DNA from: Gemmatimonadota bacterium
GTDB taxonomy: Bacteria > Latescibacterota > UBA2968 > GCA-2709665
Length of the DNA stretch: 64,000 nucleotides
Reading direction: 5' to 3'
Assembly: GCA_028877215.1 (NCBI GenBank)
Contig: JAPPFJ010000035.1
Location: 124,001-188,000 of the forward strand
A program made the translations under genes and the position numbers. The notes below the pieces were generated by a model, which was not told the origin of the DNA, did not search any database, and was given only the letters and a program-made list of their open reading frames with translations. This document shows positions 18,276-27,762 of the stretch, one piece after another (position 1 is the stretch's first letter; each line of letters opens with the position of its first letter).

Positions 18276-19646
18276 TCAGCTCCCGGCCGCCTGGTCCACG
18301 GCCTCGCCAAGCACCGCCAGTCCGTCGGCCACGGCTTCCGCGGTAATGGTTAGGGGCGGCGAGATCTTTACGGTCTGCCCCCAGGACCCCACCGGCGCGA
18401 AAAACAGCAGTCCCTTGTGAAAACAGCGTTCGACCACGTCGAAAGCCAGGTCCGGATCCGGCTCCTTCAAGCCCGGTCTGACCATCTGCAGCCCCGCGAC
18501 CAGTCCCTTGCCGGTGCAATTGCCGATCACCTGCGGATGACGTGCCTGAATTGCGCGCAATCCTTCCATCATCACCGCCTCCATCCGGGCGGCATTGGCC
18601 GCCAGGTCGTCCCCCACGATTTTCTCCAGGCTGGCCAGCGCCGCTGCCGCGCAGACCGGATTGCCGGTATGTGTGCTGGTCATGGATCCGGGAGGGTACT
18701 GATCCATCACTTCCGTCCGGCCGATCACGCCCGAAAGCGGGAGGGAGCTGCTCACGCCTTTACCGAACGTGATCAGGTCCGGAGTGATGCCGTAATGCTC
18801 GAACCCCCACATGGTTCCGGTTCGTCCGAACCCCGCCTGGACCTCGTCGAAGATCAGCAGAGCCCCGTGCGCCCTACACCATTCGGCCAGGGCCTGCGCG
18901 TACTCGACAGGCAGAAAGTCCGGGCCCACGCCCTGATAGGTCTCCACGATCACCCCTGCGACGTCGTCGGCATTCATGCCCTTCTCATTCAGGGTCGTGC
19001 AAAAGTGGTCGAAATCCGTATTTCCGGTCCAGTACCCGTCCGGAAAGGCAGCCTGTACGATAGCGGGATCCTCGTTTACGACCCAATCCTTCTGCCCCGG
19101 CATGCCGCCGGCCTGCTGCGCCCCAAGCGTTCGCCCGTGGAACCCCCGCTCAAACCCCACGATCCCGATCTTGCGGCTCCCGCCCTGCGCGATTCCCCAG
19201 GTGCGCGCCAACTTGATTGCGTTCTCGGTCGCTTCCGATCCCGTTGTCAGCAGAAACACCTTGTCCAGCCCGTCCGGCGCCAGCCGAACCAGAAACTCGG
19301 CGAGCTGTGCCCTCGCGGCGTTGGGGAATACGTAACTGTGCAGAAGTCCGTTGTTGACCTGATCCAGGATCGCCTTCCTGACCTCCGGCATCCCGTGGCC
19401 CGCGTTGGTCACCAGCACCCCGGAACTCCAATCCAGCCACATATTCCCGTACATGTCGTAGACACGGACGTCCTCCGCCCGATCCCAAACGACGGGCGGC
19501 TGCCCCCGCATGGAAGTCGGTTCGTAAGTTCGCAACGCCTCAAGCACGGGAACCGACTCCGGATGGGGCAATCTGGAGACGATTCGCCTGTATTTCGTGT
19601 CTACGCGGGGAACCTCACGGGGTGTAATATCGAACTCCCTGCCCAT
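18276..19646 (-). CDS. class-III aminotransferase (4-aminobutyrate aminotransferase-like)
   Basis: A 456-residue PLP-dependent aminotransferase. Recognisable parts: WLDWSSGVLVTNAGH near the N-terminus, TTGSEATENAIKLAR (phosphate cup), LLIFDEVQAGFGRTG (Asp to the pyridine nitrogen) and ITFGKGVSSS with the catalytic Lys. The frame continues upstream into a repeat element, but the ATG at 19646 has AGGAGG 4 bases before it. That ribosome-binding site abuts one end of the MITE-like element at 19661-19848, so the promoter may be inside or beyond the element. The amino donor and acceptor are unknown; a related enzyme is encoded at 62259. Confidence 0.9.
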   Translation of the reverse strand: MGREFDITPREVPRVDTKYRRIVSRLPHPESVPVLEALRTYEPTSMRGQPPVVWDRAEDVRVYDMYGNMWLDWSSGVLVTNAGHGMPEVRKAILDQVNNGLLHSYVFPNAARAQLAEFLVRLAPDGLDKVFLLTTGSEATENAIKLARTWGIAQGGSRKIGIVGFERGFHGRTLGAQQAGGMPGQKDWVVNEDPAIVQAAFPDGYWTGNTDFDHFCTTLNEKGMNADDVAGVIVETYQGVGPDFLPVEYAQALAEWCRAHGALLIFDEVQAGFGRTGTMWGFEHYGITPDLITFGKGVSSSLPLSGVIGRTEVMDQYPPGSMTSTHTGNPVCAAAALASLEKIVGDDLAANAARMEAVMMEGLRAIQARHPQVIGNCTGKGLVAGLQMVRPGLKEPDPDLAFDVVERCFHKGLLFFAPVGSWGQTVKISPPLTITAEAVADGLAVLGEAVDQAAGS

Positions 19647-19657
19647 CGCTCCTCCTG

Positions 19658-19851
19658 TAAGAAGCTGTTTTAAAATTACCGGTGAGTTCCCGAGCGCGAG
19701 CGAAACAGTGGCGGTCAAGGCGGGAAAATCCACCTAAGAGAGGCGAGGGGCGCGCAGCCTCGATACATTGGATACGGGTGGGTTTGACCAACGCCGACCG
19801 GCGCTTTTGCAGCCGCGCGAAGACCGCTGGGAATTTTAAGACAGCTTTTTA
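19658..19851. repeat. MITE-like element, family B, copy 1
   Basis: An element of about 188 bases (19661-19848) bounded by inverted repeats: TAAGAAGCTGTTTTAAAATT at 19658-19677 matches the complement of 19832-19851 at 18 of 20 positions. The flanking triplets are TAA and TTA. Reverse-complemented, most of the copy at 59332-59493 aligns to it, including the block around GCTTTTGCAGCCGCGCGAAG. There is no ORF. A 28-base longer middle distinguishes this copy. It sits directly in front of the aminotransferase ribosome-binding site. Confidence 0.85.
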
Positions 19852-19922
19852 ATAAGCGTCGGGCCGCAATTTGCCGTCCGAACCCGCCGGCGCGGCGTCT
19901 CACGACCCGATTCGCTCCGCTA

Positions 19923-21206
19923 CTATATTGGCTTCTTGTAAATGCGCTGAAAGACCGCTTCCGGTCCCTCGTCAATCCGGCAGGGATCGATGATGGTGAT
20001 GCCGTCATCCCCGAACCGGGCCGTCACCGGCGTCCCCTTGCCCTCCTGCAGATACTTGAAGTTCAGGTCCCGCACCCGCCTGGCCGCGTCGACGATCGCA
20101 ACCGTGATCCGCCCGTCCGCCGCGGTTGGATAGATCCCGTCCACGTCCTCCCGCGTCTCCCCCTGAAACTTGATCCGGCAGGCGGCAACAAGGCCCACCG
20201 TGATGCTATCCACGCCGTATCCGATATACGCCTCCGACCCGTCCGGACGTCTGACGTCGCGCGTCATGTGATTGTTCACGGTTCGGCTGCCGCCCCCGTT
20301 GTACCAGAATCGCAGACCCCGGTACTGCTGGTCGGACTCCACCTTGCCGTCGGTACCCACAATTTCGTGGCCCTGATTCACGGGGCCCTCGAAGTCGTCG
20401 GGGGTGATCCAGTTATTATGGAAATAGATGCTCATGCCGTTCTCGAACTCCACGCGCACCTGAACCGCGTCGTAGGCATCGATGCCTTCGCGAACCAGCC
20501 GCTTCTTCTGGCCGACAGCGGAAAGCGCGACCGGTTTGCTCCTGAAATAGCTGTAAATCAGGTCCGTCCAGTGTGGACCGACATAGCTGAACGGGTCGCT
20601 CTGTTCCGCCCACTTGAACGTACTCGTGGACACTTCCAGAGGCTCTTCGAGCACGGCCTGTCCATAGAGCGGCTCTCCGATCCGTGTGGAGAGGTCGTTC
20701 CGGACGCGCAGATGGTCGGGATCGTATCGCTTATGCATATCCACGCAAACCACCAGCCCTTTCGCGTCGGCCAGTTCGATGATTTCGTCCGCCTCCTCGA
20801 TCGAAAGACACATCGGCTTTTCCATGACCACGTGCGTACCGTTTCGCAGCGCGGCCAGCGTCACCTCCGTATGCAGGTGATCCGGCGTGACCACGGCCAT
20901 GACGTCCAGATCGGGAACGTCGCGCAATACGTCCTCCCAGGGTTTTTCTCCCCAATAGGCTCCCGGCTCGCGCCCCGTGGACGCCTTGAAGTTCCCGCGG
21001 GCCCGTTCCGCCGATGCCCGAGACCGCGTGGCCACGGCCACCAGATCGAACTGTATTTCGGCCAGGTCCCGCGCCCACCGGTCCAGCCCCACCCGTCCGA
21101 GGTTTCCGCTAATTCCCATCCGCTGCAGATCCGCGAATGCCCTCGCGTGTACGTCGCCGCCAAACATCCCCGCGCCGATCAGTGCGATTTTCATCGTGCG
21201 CTGCAT
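19923..21206 (-). CDS. Gfo/Idh/MocA-family oxidoreductase
   Basis: A 427-residue NAD(P)-dependent oxidoreductase. The N-terminal Rossmann motif is ALIGAGMFGGDVH, followed by VVTPDHLHTEVTLAAL and the family signature MEKPMCLS with its catalytic-site Lys; the C-terminal alpha/beta domain has the GPHWTDLIYSYF segment with a conserved His. The ATG at 21206 has GAGG 6 bases upstream; an alternative ATG lies four codons in. Such enzymes oxidise or reduce sugars, inositols or sugar acids. It lies between the SDR gene and the aminotransferase in a one-directional cluster, in keeping with carbohydrate catabolism. Confidence 0.9.
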   Translation of the reverse strand: MQRTMKIALIGAGMFGGDVHARAFADLQRMGISGNLGRVGLDRWARDLAEIQFDLVAVATRSRASAERARGNFKASTGREPGAYWGEKPWEDVLRDVPDLDVMAVVTPDHLHTEVTLAALRNGTHVVMEKPMCLSIEEADEIIELADAKGLVVCVDMHKRYDPDHLRVRNDLSTRIGEPLYGQAVLEEPLEVSTSTFKWAEQSDPFSYVGPHWTDLIYSYFRSKPVALSAVGQKKRLVREGIDAYDAVQVRVEFENGMSIYFHNNWITPDDFEGPVNQGHEIVGTDGKVESDQQYRGLRFWYNGGGSRTVNNHMTRDVRRPDGSEAYIGYGVDSITVGLVAACRIKFQGETREDVDGIYPTAADGRITVAIVDAARRVRDLNFKYLQEGKGTPVTARFGDDGITIIDPCRIDEGPEAVFQRIYKKPI

Positions 21207-21327
21207 TCGTTACCTCGCTTTCCCCGTTTGTCGATTTCGTCACCGCAAGCAAAAGGACCTGATTGCCGGCACAAACGTCCGGACCGTCCCGACGACCGCG
21301 CGGCCGGGAACGGGCTGTTAGCGCAGG

Positions 21328-22062
21328 TCATCTCGTAAAAACGGTACCCCTTACGTAGTCCGCGTCGTCAGAGACCAGAAACGCCAGCACCCTGCCGACA
21401 CCCTCGGGCTTTCCCAGCCCGGCTCTCATTTCCTGCAGGCACCGCCCCTCCAGTTCCGCCTGCTTCTTTAAAACTTCCATTTTCAGCGGTGTTTCGAGGC
21501 TTCCCGGACATAGCGCATTCACCCGGATGCCCCTGGGAGCCAGCTGCTGCGCGAGCACCAGAGAGAGGCCGTGTACGCCCCCCTTGCTCGAACCGTAGGC
21601 CGCGGACGAACTGCTTCCCCGGACCCCGGCGCCGGATGACACCAGAACCAGCGCCCCTCCGCCGGACCGCTCCAGAACCGGCGCCACGTGTTTGCACAGC
21701 AGGAAACTGCCTTTCAGATTCACGTCCAATACGCGATCCCATGTATCCGCTTCGAACAGGTCGACAGGGACCAGCGCCCCTTCGAGAATCCCCGCGGAGT
21801 GGATCAGACCATCGATACGTCCGAACGCGTGGACCACGTCCTCCACCATCGCCCGGACGCCGGCCTCCTCCCGTACGTCCACCTCGAAACCGCGGGCGTC
21901 ACCCCCGGACCCCTCGATTTCGCCAACGGTTGCCGCAACGCCGTCCCGGTTGCAATCCGCAATAGCCACGCGAGCGCCTGCCCGCGCACAACAGAACGAC
22001 GCCGCGCGGCCGATGCCCGAGGCGCCTCCGGTTACCAGAATCACCTTCTTCTCCAGCAGCAT
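21328..22062 (-). CDS. short-chain dehydrogenase/reductase (SDR)
   Basis: A 244-residue classical SDR. It has the cofactor motif VTGGASGIG, an HSAG in place of the usual NNAG, a catalytic Ser in VLVSSGAG, the YGSSK active-site pair and a NALCPGS loop. The frame is open to 22140, but the ATG at 22062 with GAGG 5 bases upstream begins the usual N-terminus (MLLEKKVILVTGG). The Asn-to-Ser change in the NAG motif removes a residue that usually helps catalysis; activity may be altered. The substrate is unknown. Confidence 0.85.
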   Translation of the reverse strand: MLLEKKVILVTGGASGIGRAASFCCARAGARVAIADCNRDGVAATVGEIEGSGGDARGFEVDVREEAGVRAMVEDVVHAFGRIDGLIHSAGILEGALVPVDLFEADTWDRVLDVNLKGSFLLCKHVAPVLERSGGGALVLVSSGAGVRGSSSSAAYGSSKGGVHGLSLVLAQQLAPRGIRVNALCPGSLETPLKMEVLKKQAELEGRCLQEMRAGLGKPEGVGRVLAFLVSDDADYVRGTVFTR

Positions 22063-22172
22063 TCCAGCCTCGAGGATCGAATGACGACTGTCGGGCGAGG
22101 CGATTTTCCCATCGCCACGCGCAAATCCGGAAGACAACACTTCGGACGGGCCGCGCGTCTCACCGCAGCCCG

Positions 22173-23600
22173 TTATTCGGCTATTGCGTACAGCGTGTTC
22201 CGGGTACCGATGTACAGAACCCTGTCTTTTGCAACGGGTGTTGTGTATACCCCGCTGCCCATGTTGACTTCGTTGATCTTCTCGAGCTTCGCCGATGCCT
22301 TGAAAATCATCACGTCACCGTCTTCGTCGCCAATGTAAACCTTACCGTCGGCGACGAACGGCGATCCCCAGATGGCGGCGTAGGCGTCGTAGGTCCAGTG
22401 CGGCTTCCCTGTTTTCAGATCCAGGCAATACACGAATCCGCTCAGGTCCGCGGCAAACAACAGCCCGTCGTGGATGGCGACCGTAGACATCGTCCGGTTG
22501 AAATCCCTGCCTCCCAGGTGCCAGACCGCATGGGTATCCGTAACGTCGCCCTTTCCGGTTGCGTCAATCGCCCACAGGTGACCCACCCCTTCGCCGTGTT
22601 CGGGGTCCTGCCCCACCCCGATAAAGACCTTGTTGTCGTAGATCACGGGCGTGGCGATAATCGCGTTTCGGGTGCCCCGTCCGCCCAGCTCCCACACGGA
22701 GTCCTTCGGATTGCAGTCGAACTTCCAGATCAATTCACCCGTTTTCGGCGCCACGGCATAGACCCAGCCGTCCCCGCCCGGAAGGATGACCTGGGGTTGG
22801 CCGTCGATCGTTCCGTAGGCCGGGTTGGACCACTGCCCGTGCAGGATATTCGTGCCGGGATAAGCCTTTTCCCAGGCGAGTTTCCCGGTCTTCAGGCTGA
22901 GTGCGATGAAACTGGGCGCAAGGGGAGAAGGGATGGCAACGTGCCCCTCGTCCACGCCGTTGCTGGTAATCACGAACAGCAGACCGTCCGCTCCCACGGG
23001 AGAACACGTGGCCAGATTGTGAGGGAACACATCCAGCTCATTCATCATGTCGAATTCCCAGACGATATCCACGCCGATTTCACTGGTCACGTCCTCACCC
23101 TGGTACGGCCCGTCGTTCTCTGAGTCCAGAAAACCCTCGGTATCCGCACAGACGACGCGGCCCTGGTTGGAAACGTAGTACAGCCGTTCGTCCTGGACAA
23201 ACGGCGCGGAGCAGATTCCCTGCAAAGGCCAGTCGTTCACCCTTCCGGCGGGCAGCTTCGGATGGGCCGACTGCCACAGGAATTTCCCGTCGGATTCCCG
23301 GAACGCCATGATCACGCCACGGTCTCCCCGGATATCGGGGTTTCGTTCGGCGCGGTTGTTCGTCCCCATGAACACCTTCCCGCCCAGCAGTACCGGACCG
23401 GCGTAGGACTGCGAGCCGAGGGCGGACTTCCACTTGATATTCCTGCCCGTTGCCGGATCCCAGTCTGCTGGCAGTCCCGTCTCGTCGGACACCAGGTTTC
23501 GGGAGGGCGTGAATCCCCACATCGCGGTTTCCTGGGCGCGCACGCCGGAAACCGCCCAGAACGTGACGACGACGATGCTGTATATCCATCCTGATTTCAT
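22173..23600 (-). CDS. exported PQQ-type beta-propeller protein
   Basis: A 475-residue secreted protein. A signal peptide (about residues 1-22, ending VRAQE) precedes a repetitive beta-propeller with outer-membrane assembly BamB/PQQ-dehydrogenase-like blades: recurrent VYAVAPKTGELIWKF, LYYVSNQGRVVCAD and FVYCLDLKTGKPHWTY units. The cysteine pairs and Asp/Glu residues that bind PQQ and calcium in true quinoprotein dehydrogenases are not evident, so it is probably a binding or scaffold propeller. It follows a second, larger propeller gene by 85 bases on the same strand. Confidence 0.85.
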   Translation of the reverse strand: MKSGWIYSIVVVTFWAVSGVRAQETAMWGFTPSRNLVSDETGLPADWDPATGRNIKWKSALGSQSYAGPVLLGGKVFMGTNNRAERNPDIRGDRGVIMAFRESDGKFLWQSAHPKLPAGRVNDWPLQGICSAPFVQDERLYYVSNQGRVVCADTEGFLDSENDGPYQGEDVTSEIGVDIVWEFDMMNELDVFPHNLATCSPVGADGLLFVITSNGVDEGHVAIPSPLAPSFIALSLKTGKLAWEKAYPGTNILHGQWSNPAYGTIDGQPQVILPGGDGWVYAVAPKTGELIWKFDCNPKDSVWELGGRGTRNAIIATPVIYDNKVFIGVGQDPEHGEGVGHLWAIDATGKGDVTDTHAVWHLGGRDFNRTMSTVAIHDGLLFAADLSGFVYCLDLKTGKPHWTYDAYAAIWGSPFVADGKVYIGDEDGDVMIFKASAKLEKINEVNMGSGVYTTPVAKDRVLYIGTRNTLYAIAE

Positions 23601-23684
23601 AGCTGTATTCTTCTCCAGTAATCTCTGTTCGTTTTGTCGCCCATTAGTTGCCCGTTGAAAAATCCCATCCGAACCGAAGCCCGT

Positions 23685-25859
23685 TCAGTACACGCTTACG
23701 TTGTCATAGTAGATATTCGCCGGCGAGTACCCGTAAAGCCCGGGGCTCCCTTCCCGTATAGGCAGCGGGTCCTCCGCCTCGATCGTCCAGGCGTCGGGTT
23801 CCGCGTCGCCCCGCTTCCAGACTTTACCCCGGACAAAGGCCCGACCGGCCTCGACGTCCACCCTCATCCTCATGGTATACCACACATCGGGTTCCCATTC
23901 GAAGGGGACGCGCTGCACCATCCGCAGATCCGAGGACCACGACCGGACTTCCAGCCGCTGGTAAGCACCCTGCAAGTCAAGGAGGTATCGGTGAGCGATC
24001 AGGCCCATGTCCGGCAGCCACCGTCTGCGCCTGCCCCCCATCAGATCGGCCTGGACCGTGTATCCTTTCATATGAGGTGGTCCGATATACAGATTGGACC
24101 TGTCCAGACCACGCGCAGCTGGCGGTTTCACCAGGACCTTGTTTCCATCCTGTTCTTCGACCCTGAACCCTCTGCCGCCCCACACCCAGTGACGCGGATT
24201 TCCACCCGCAGGGGTCCCTTCGAAGTCCTCCGTCCATGGCAGTGAGGGTACCACCCGCACCCATGACCGCGCGGTCAGCGCCCCGGAGGCGGCAACCACC
24301 CACCCGGCCTGTCCGGGATTCGCCGGCGTGAACCGGCCGTTCTCTATCTTTCCCGTCAGTCGGTCGAGGGTCCACTCCGCGTCGACCTCTCCTATCAACC
24401 GTCCCAGCGCGTCGTACGCCCGGGCGCTCAGCGTCAGCGTCTCGTCCGATGTCAGTGTCTTCTCGGCCGGCGAGACCAGCAACGAGGCAGGTTCGGCGCG
24501 TGACGATGCACGCGGGGACCCTGCATACGGCGTGGATTTTGGCGTGGACGCAGATTCCCTTTCTCCCAGGCAGAACAATCCCGCTTCGGTTGCGAAGTAG
24601 ACCCGGCCGTATGCGATGGCGACCGAACCGTAGATTTCAGCGGGCCTCCCGCCGGGCATCAGGATCTTTTCCTCGTCCAGAACCTTCGCACCCGCGTCAT
24701 TCACGTTGAGAATCCGGAATCCGCCGTTGACTTCCGTGACGTATAGTTTGCCGTCCGCCCACGTAGGAGAGCCCTTGCCTACCGTACCGATATTCTGCTC
24801 CCAGTACTTCCGTCCGGACTCCGCGTCCAGGCAGTGAACGTTGGCCGAATTGTCGATGACGTACAGACGTCCCGCGTGAAGGGCGGGAGAAGCATACCCT
24901 GCCGCGATCCCGTCCTGGCGCCAGATCTCTTTACCGGTTCCCGCATCGAGGCAAACGACCCTGCCCATCGTGGTATTGTCCACGTTCTCTTCGCTGTGGG
25001 TCGCGTACACGCGATTGTCAGCCGCAACCGGAGAAGTGTTGATACCCCGTCTGCTCAAGGGGAACCCCCACACCACTTCACCCGTCGCGGCCTTGAACGC
25101 GAATATCCCTCCGTTTCCGTTCCCCGCAATCAATAATCTCCGGCCGTTGATGGTGGCCGCGACCGGCGTGGAATATACGGTCAGGTCGGCCTGCCCGCCC
25201 CCGCCCGGACGCGCCATCCAGACAGTCTCTCCAGTCCGTTTGTCGAAGGCCATGTACCGGTGGGAGGGCGGGCGGTCCGCCCAGCCCCGGTTTCCCATGC
25301 TGATGACCACCAGGTCACCGTCGACCACGGGGGTATGAAGCCTGCCTCCATAGCCCGAAAACCTGTTGAATTCCTCGGTCAACGACCTGGTCCACAGAAT
25401 CCGGCCGTCACCGTCGAAACACAGGAGCAGACCGTTCACCAGGTGCGCGTACACATTGCCGGTTTCCACGTCGGCGCCCAGATTCGCCCAGCCCAGGCGG
25501 TTGAACGTAATGGTGGAATGCCACACATTGAACTTGCGCTCCCATACCAGCCGTCCTGTCTCCGCGTCAAAACAGGCGACGTGTTCCTGCCGGGTTACCC
25601 CTTCACCCGTTCTTCCGATCACATAGACCTGCCCGTTGAGAATCACCGGCGTGGACCGGCCGATGAACTCCGACCGCCAGACCAGATTTTCTCCTTCCGG
25701 AGACCAGTTGGAAATCAGACCGGTTTCCGGAGACGCGCCGGTCTGCATCGGCCCGCGCCAATGGGTCCAGTCCGATGCCGCGATTGGCATGCACCAACCG
25801 ATAGACAAGGCGCCGGCTATGCATGCCACGAGCATGCGAGTTTTAGTCCATTTGTACAT
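23685..25859 (-). CDS. exported PQQ-type beta-propeller with C-terminal Ig-like and lectin-like domains
   Basis: A 724-residue secreted protein. The signal peptide is about residues 1-28 (ending PIAASDW). Residues 30-440 form a PQQ-type propeller (WTHWRGP opening; repeated GRLYVIDNSANVHCLD-like blades). After a Ser/Pro linker, residues 460-550 look like a bacterial Ig-like domain (LLVSPAEKTLTSDETLTLSA), and the last 180 residues a concanavalin-like jelly-roll ending IYYDNVSVY. The ATG at 25859 opens the signal peptide; an in-frame start at 25907 is unlikely. The arrangement suggests a cell-surface sugar- or polymer-binding role next to the sister propeller downstream. Confidence 0.82.
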   Translation of the reverse strand: MYKWTKTRMLVACIAGALSIGWCMPIAASDWTHWRGPMQTGASPETGLISNWSPEGENLVWRSEFIGRSTPVILNGQVYVIGRTGEGVTRQEHVACFDAETGRLVWERKFNVWHSTITFNRLGWANLGADVETGNVYAHLVNGLLLCFDGDGRILWTRSLTEEFNRFSGYGGRLHTPVVDGDLVVISMGNRGWADRPPSHRYMAFDKRTGETVWMARPGGGGQADLTVYSTPVAATINGRRLLIAGNGNGGIFAFKAATGEVVWGFPLSRRGINTSPVAADNRVYATHSEENVDNTTMGRVVCLDAGTGKEIWRQDGIAAGYASPALHAGRLYVIDNSANVHCLDAESGRKYWEQNIGTVGKGSPTWADGKLYVTEVNGGFRILNVNDAGAKVLDEEKILMPGGRPAEIYGSVAIAYGRVYFATEAGLFCLGERESASTPKSTPYAGSPRASSRAEPASLLVSPAEKTLTSDETLTLSARAYDALGRLIGEVDAEWTLDRLTGKIENGRFTPANPGQAGWVVAASGALTARSWVRVVPSLPWTEDFEGTPAGGNPRHWVWGGRGFRVEEQDGNKVLVKPPAARGLDRSNLYIGPPHMKGYTVQADLMGGRRRRWLPDMGLIAHRYLLDLQGAYQRLEVRSWSSDLRMVQRVPFEWEPDVWYTMRMRVDVEAGRAFVRGKVWKRGDAEPDAWTIEAEDPLPIREGSPGLYGYSPANIYYDNVSVY

Positions 25860-25964
25860 AATTGTAATGCCCCCGAATTGACTCCTGTCCCCGAAAAATG
25901 CCACCATTCATCCGACGATACAGTTCTGCGCGGTTCGCTGTCCTTCGTCACGCTCAGTAGACGC

Positions 25965-26420
25965 CTAGCGAAACGCGCCCTCCGCAATATCCGATTCACC
26001 CACGAATTGCTTGAGATGCTCGATCGCCCTTGCCAGATCGCTCCTGACCCACGGATCTCGCTCCGTCCGCATTGCGAGTTCCAGAACGGCAATGGCCTCC
26101 GGCTGTTCGATATGCATGATCGCAACGGCGGCCTGCTGGCGTAACCGTCGGCTGCCGTCTTTGAGGAACGGCACCAGATCGGGAAGCGCTTCACCGGCCC
26201 CAAGCATCCCCAGCGCCCAGACGGCCTTGGCCCGCACTTCCGGAACCGTGTCTCTAAGCGCCTGTCGCAAATGGGGAACCGATCCGGGTACGCGGTGCGC
26301 GCCCAGATAGGCCGCCGCATCCTCGCGTTCCCGCGGCGTTCCGGACCGGAGCCGCGTAAAGTAATCGTTGTCGCCGCCGCATCCCGACAATCCGAGCGAC
26401 AATATGAGAACTGCCTTCAT
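25965..26420 (-). CDS. HEAT-repeat lipoprotein
   Basis: A 151-residue lipoprotein. The signal peptide ends in the lipobox LSGC (Cys at about residue 14), so the mature protein should be anchored by lipidation, a process completed by the Lnt encoded at 35679. The rest is three or four HEAT-like helical repeats (VPHLRQALRDTVPEVRAKAVWALG, LPDLVPFLKDGSRRLRQQAAVAI, VLELAMRTERDPWVRSDLARAI). The ATG overlaps the hemL stop as ATGA (26417-26420), which fixes the start and implies translational coupling. HEAT repeats usually mediate protein contacts; the partner is unknown. Confidence 0.8.
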   Translation of the reverse strand: MKAVLILSLGLSGCGGDNDYFTRLRSGTPREREDAAAYLGAHRVPGSVPHLRQALRDTVPEVRAKAVWALGMLGAGEALPDLVPFLKDGSRRLRQQAAVAIMHIEQPEAIAVLELAMRTERDPWVRSDLARAIEHLKQFVGESDIAEGAFR

Positions 26421-27706
26421 GACACGCATTGTTTCAGGGCCGTGTATTGCGCTTTGACCGTACGGTCGATATCCTCATCGGAATGCGCCAGCGAGACAAA
26501 TGCGGCTTCGAATTGAGAGGGCGCCAGGTACACACCCTGTTCCAGCATCAGACGGAAGTAGCGCGCGAAGGCGTCCTGGTCGCAAGCCACGGCGGCTTCG
26601 TATCGTGTCACGGCGCGGTCCGTAAAGAACAGCGTCATCATCGACCCGACCCGGTTCAGGCAGAAAGGCAGCCCGAGCGACTTCAGGTTTTCCCGGAAAC
26701 CGGCTTCCAGTGCGGCGGATTTTCCCTCGAGCGACTCGTAGGCGCCCGGTTCACGGAGTTGCATGAGCGTCTCAAACCCGGCCGTCATCGCAAGCGGATT
26801 TCCCGAAAGCGTCCCGGCCTGCGATACCCCTTTGCCCAGCGGTGAAATGTGCGACATGATCTCCCGCCGGCCCCCGAACGCACCCACGGGCAGGCCACCG
26901 CCGATAATCTTTCCGAGCGTGGTCAGATCGGGCGTAATCCCGTATAACCCCTGGGCGCCGCCAGGATGAACCCGGAAACCCGTAATCACCTCGTCGAAAA
27001 TCAGCACGATACCGTTATCATGGGCGAGCTCGCGCAGCCCTTGCAGGAACCCCTCCGCTGGGGGAATAACACCCATGTTTCCCGCCACCGGCTCTACGAT
27101 GACCGCCGCGATCTCGTCCGGACTCTCCGCAACGATCCGCCTGACCGCGTCAAGGTCGTTGTAGGTCGCTGTGACCGTACCGGAGGCCGTTCCGGCGGTC
27201 ACGCCCGGGCTGCTGGGCACGCCCGTGGTCAGCGCGGACGACCCCGCCTGAATCAAAAAGCTGTCCGCGTGCCCGTGCCAGCAGCCTTCGAACTTGATGA
27301 CCTTCTCCCGTCCGGTATACCCCCTGGCCAGGCGCACCGCGGACATGGTGGCCTCCGTGCCCGAGTTCACCATGCGCACCATTTCCACGCCGGGCACGAG
27401 GTCGGTGACCAGCCGGGCCATTTCGACTTCAATTTCCGTGGGTGCGCCGAAACTCGTACCCAACTCGCAGACCCCTTGGAGCGCCTCAACCACCACCTCC
27501 GGCGCGTGGCCGAGAATCAATGGACCCCACGAGCAGACGTAGTCTATATATTCTCGCCCGTCCGCATCGTAGACCTTCGAACCGCGTCCACGCGTGATAA
27601 AAAGCGGCTGCCCCCCCACCGGGCCGAACGCCCGCGCAGGACTGTTCACCCCGCCTGGAATCACCCGCTGCGCCGTTTCGAATAACGCTGCCGAACGGTT
27701 TCCCAA
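26417..27706 (-). CDS. hemL: glutamate-1-semialdehyde 2,1-aminomutase
   Basis: A PLP enzyme that makes 5-aminolevulinate from glutamate-1-semialdehyde in the C5 heme pathway. Signature blocks: IPGGVNSPARAFGPVGG at the N-terminus, NSGTEATMSAVRLARGYTGR, IIVEPVAGNMG-like VIVEPVAGNMGVIPP, LIFDEVITGFR and TLGKIIGGGLPVGAFGG with the catalytic Lys. The start is uncertain: a TTG at 27706 with GGGAG 7 bases upstream gives 429 residues, the usual family size; an ATG at 27742 gives 441 residues but its AAGGA touches the start codon. The frame then runs into repeat DNA. The HEAT lipoprotein gene is coupled downstream. Confidence 0.93.
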   Translation of the reverse strand: MGNRSAALFETAQRVIPGGVNSPARAFGPVGGQPLFITRGRGSKVYDADGREYIDYVCSWGPLILGHAPEVVVEALQGVCELGTSFGAPTEIEVEMARLVTDLVPGVEMVRMVNSGTEATMSAVRLARGYTGREKVIKFEGCWHGHADSFLIQAGSSALTTGVPSSPGVTAGTASGTVTATYNDLDAVRRIVAESPDEIAAVIVEPVAGNMGVIPPAEGFLQGLRELAHDNGIVLIFDEVITGFRVHPGGAQGLYGITPDLTTLGKIIGGGLPVGAFGGRREIMSHISPLGKGVSQAGTLSGNPLAMTAGFETLMQLREPGAYESLEGKSAALEAGFRENLKSLGLPFCLNRVGSMMTLFFTDRAVTRYEAAVACDQDAFARYFRLMLEQGVYLAPSQFEAAFVSLAHSDEDIDRTVKAQYTALKQCVS

Positions 27707-27762
27707 GTAACACTCCCGTTTATGTGTCGGCTGCCGGATCATTCCTTGTTCCACACCAGCCC

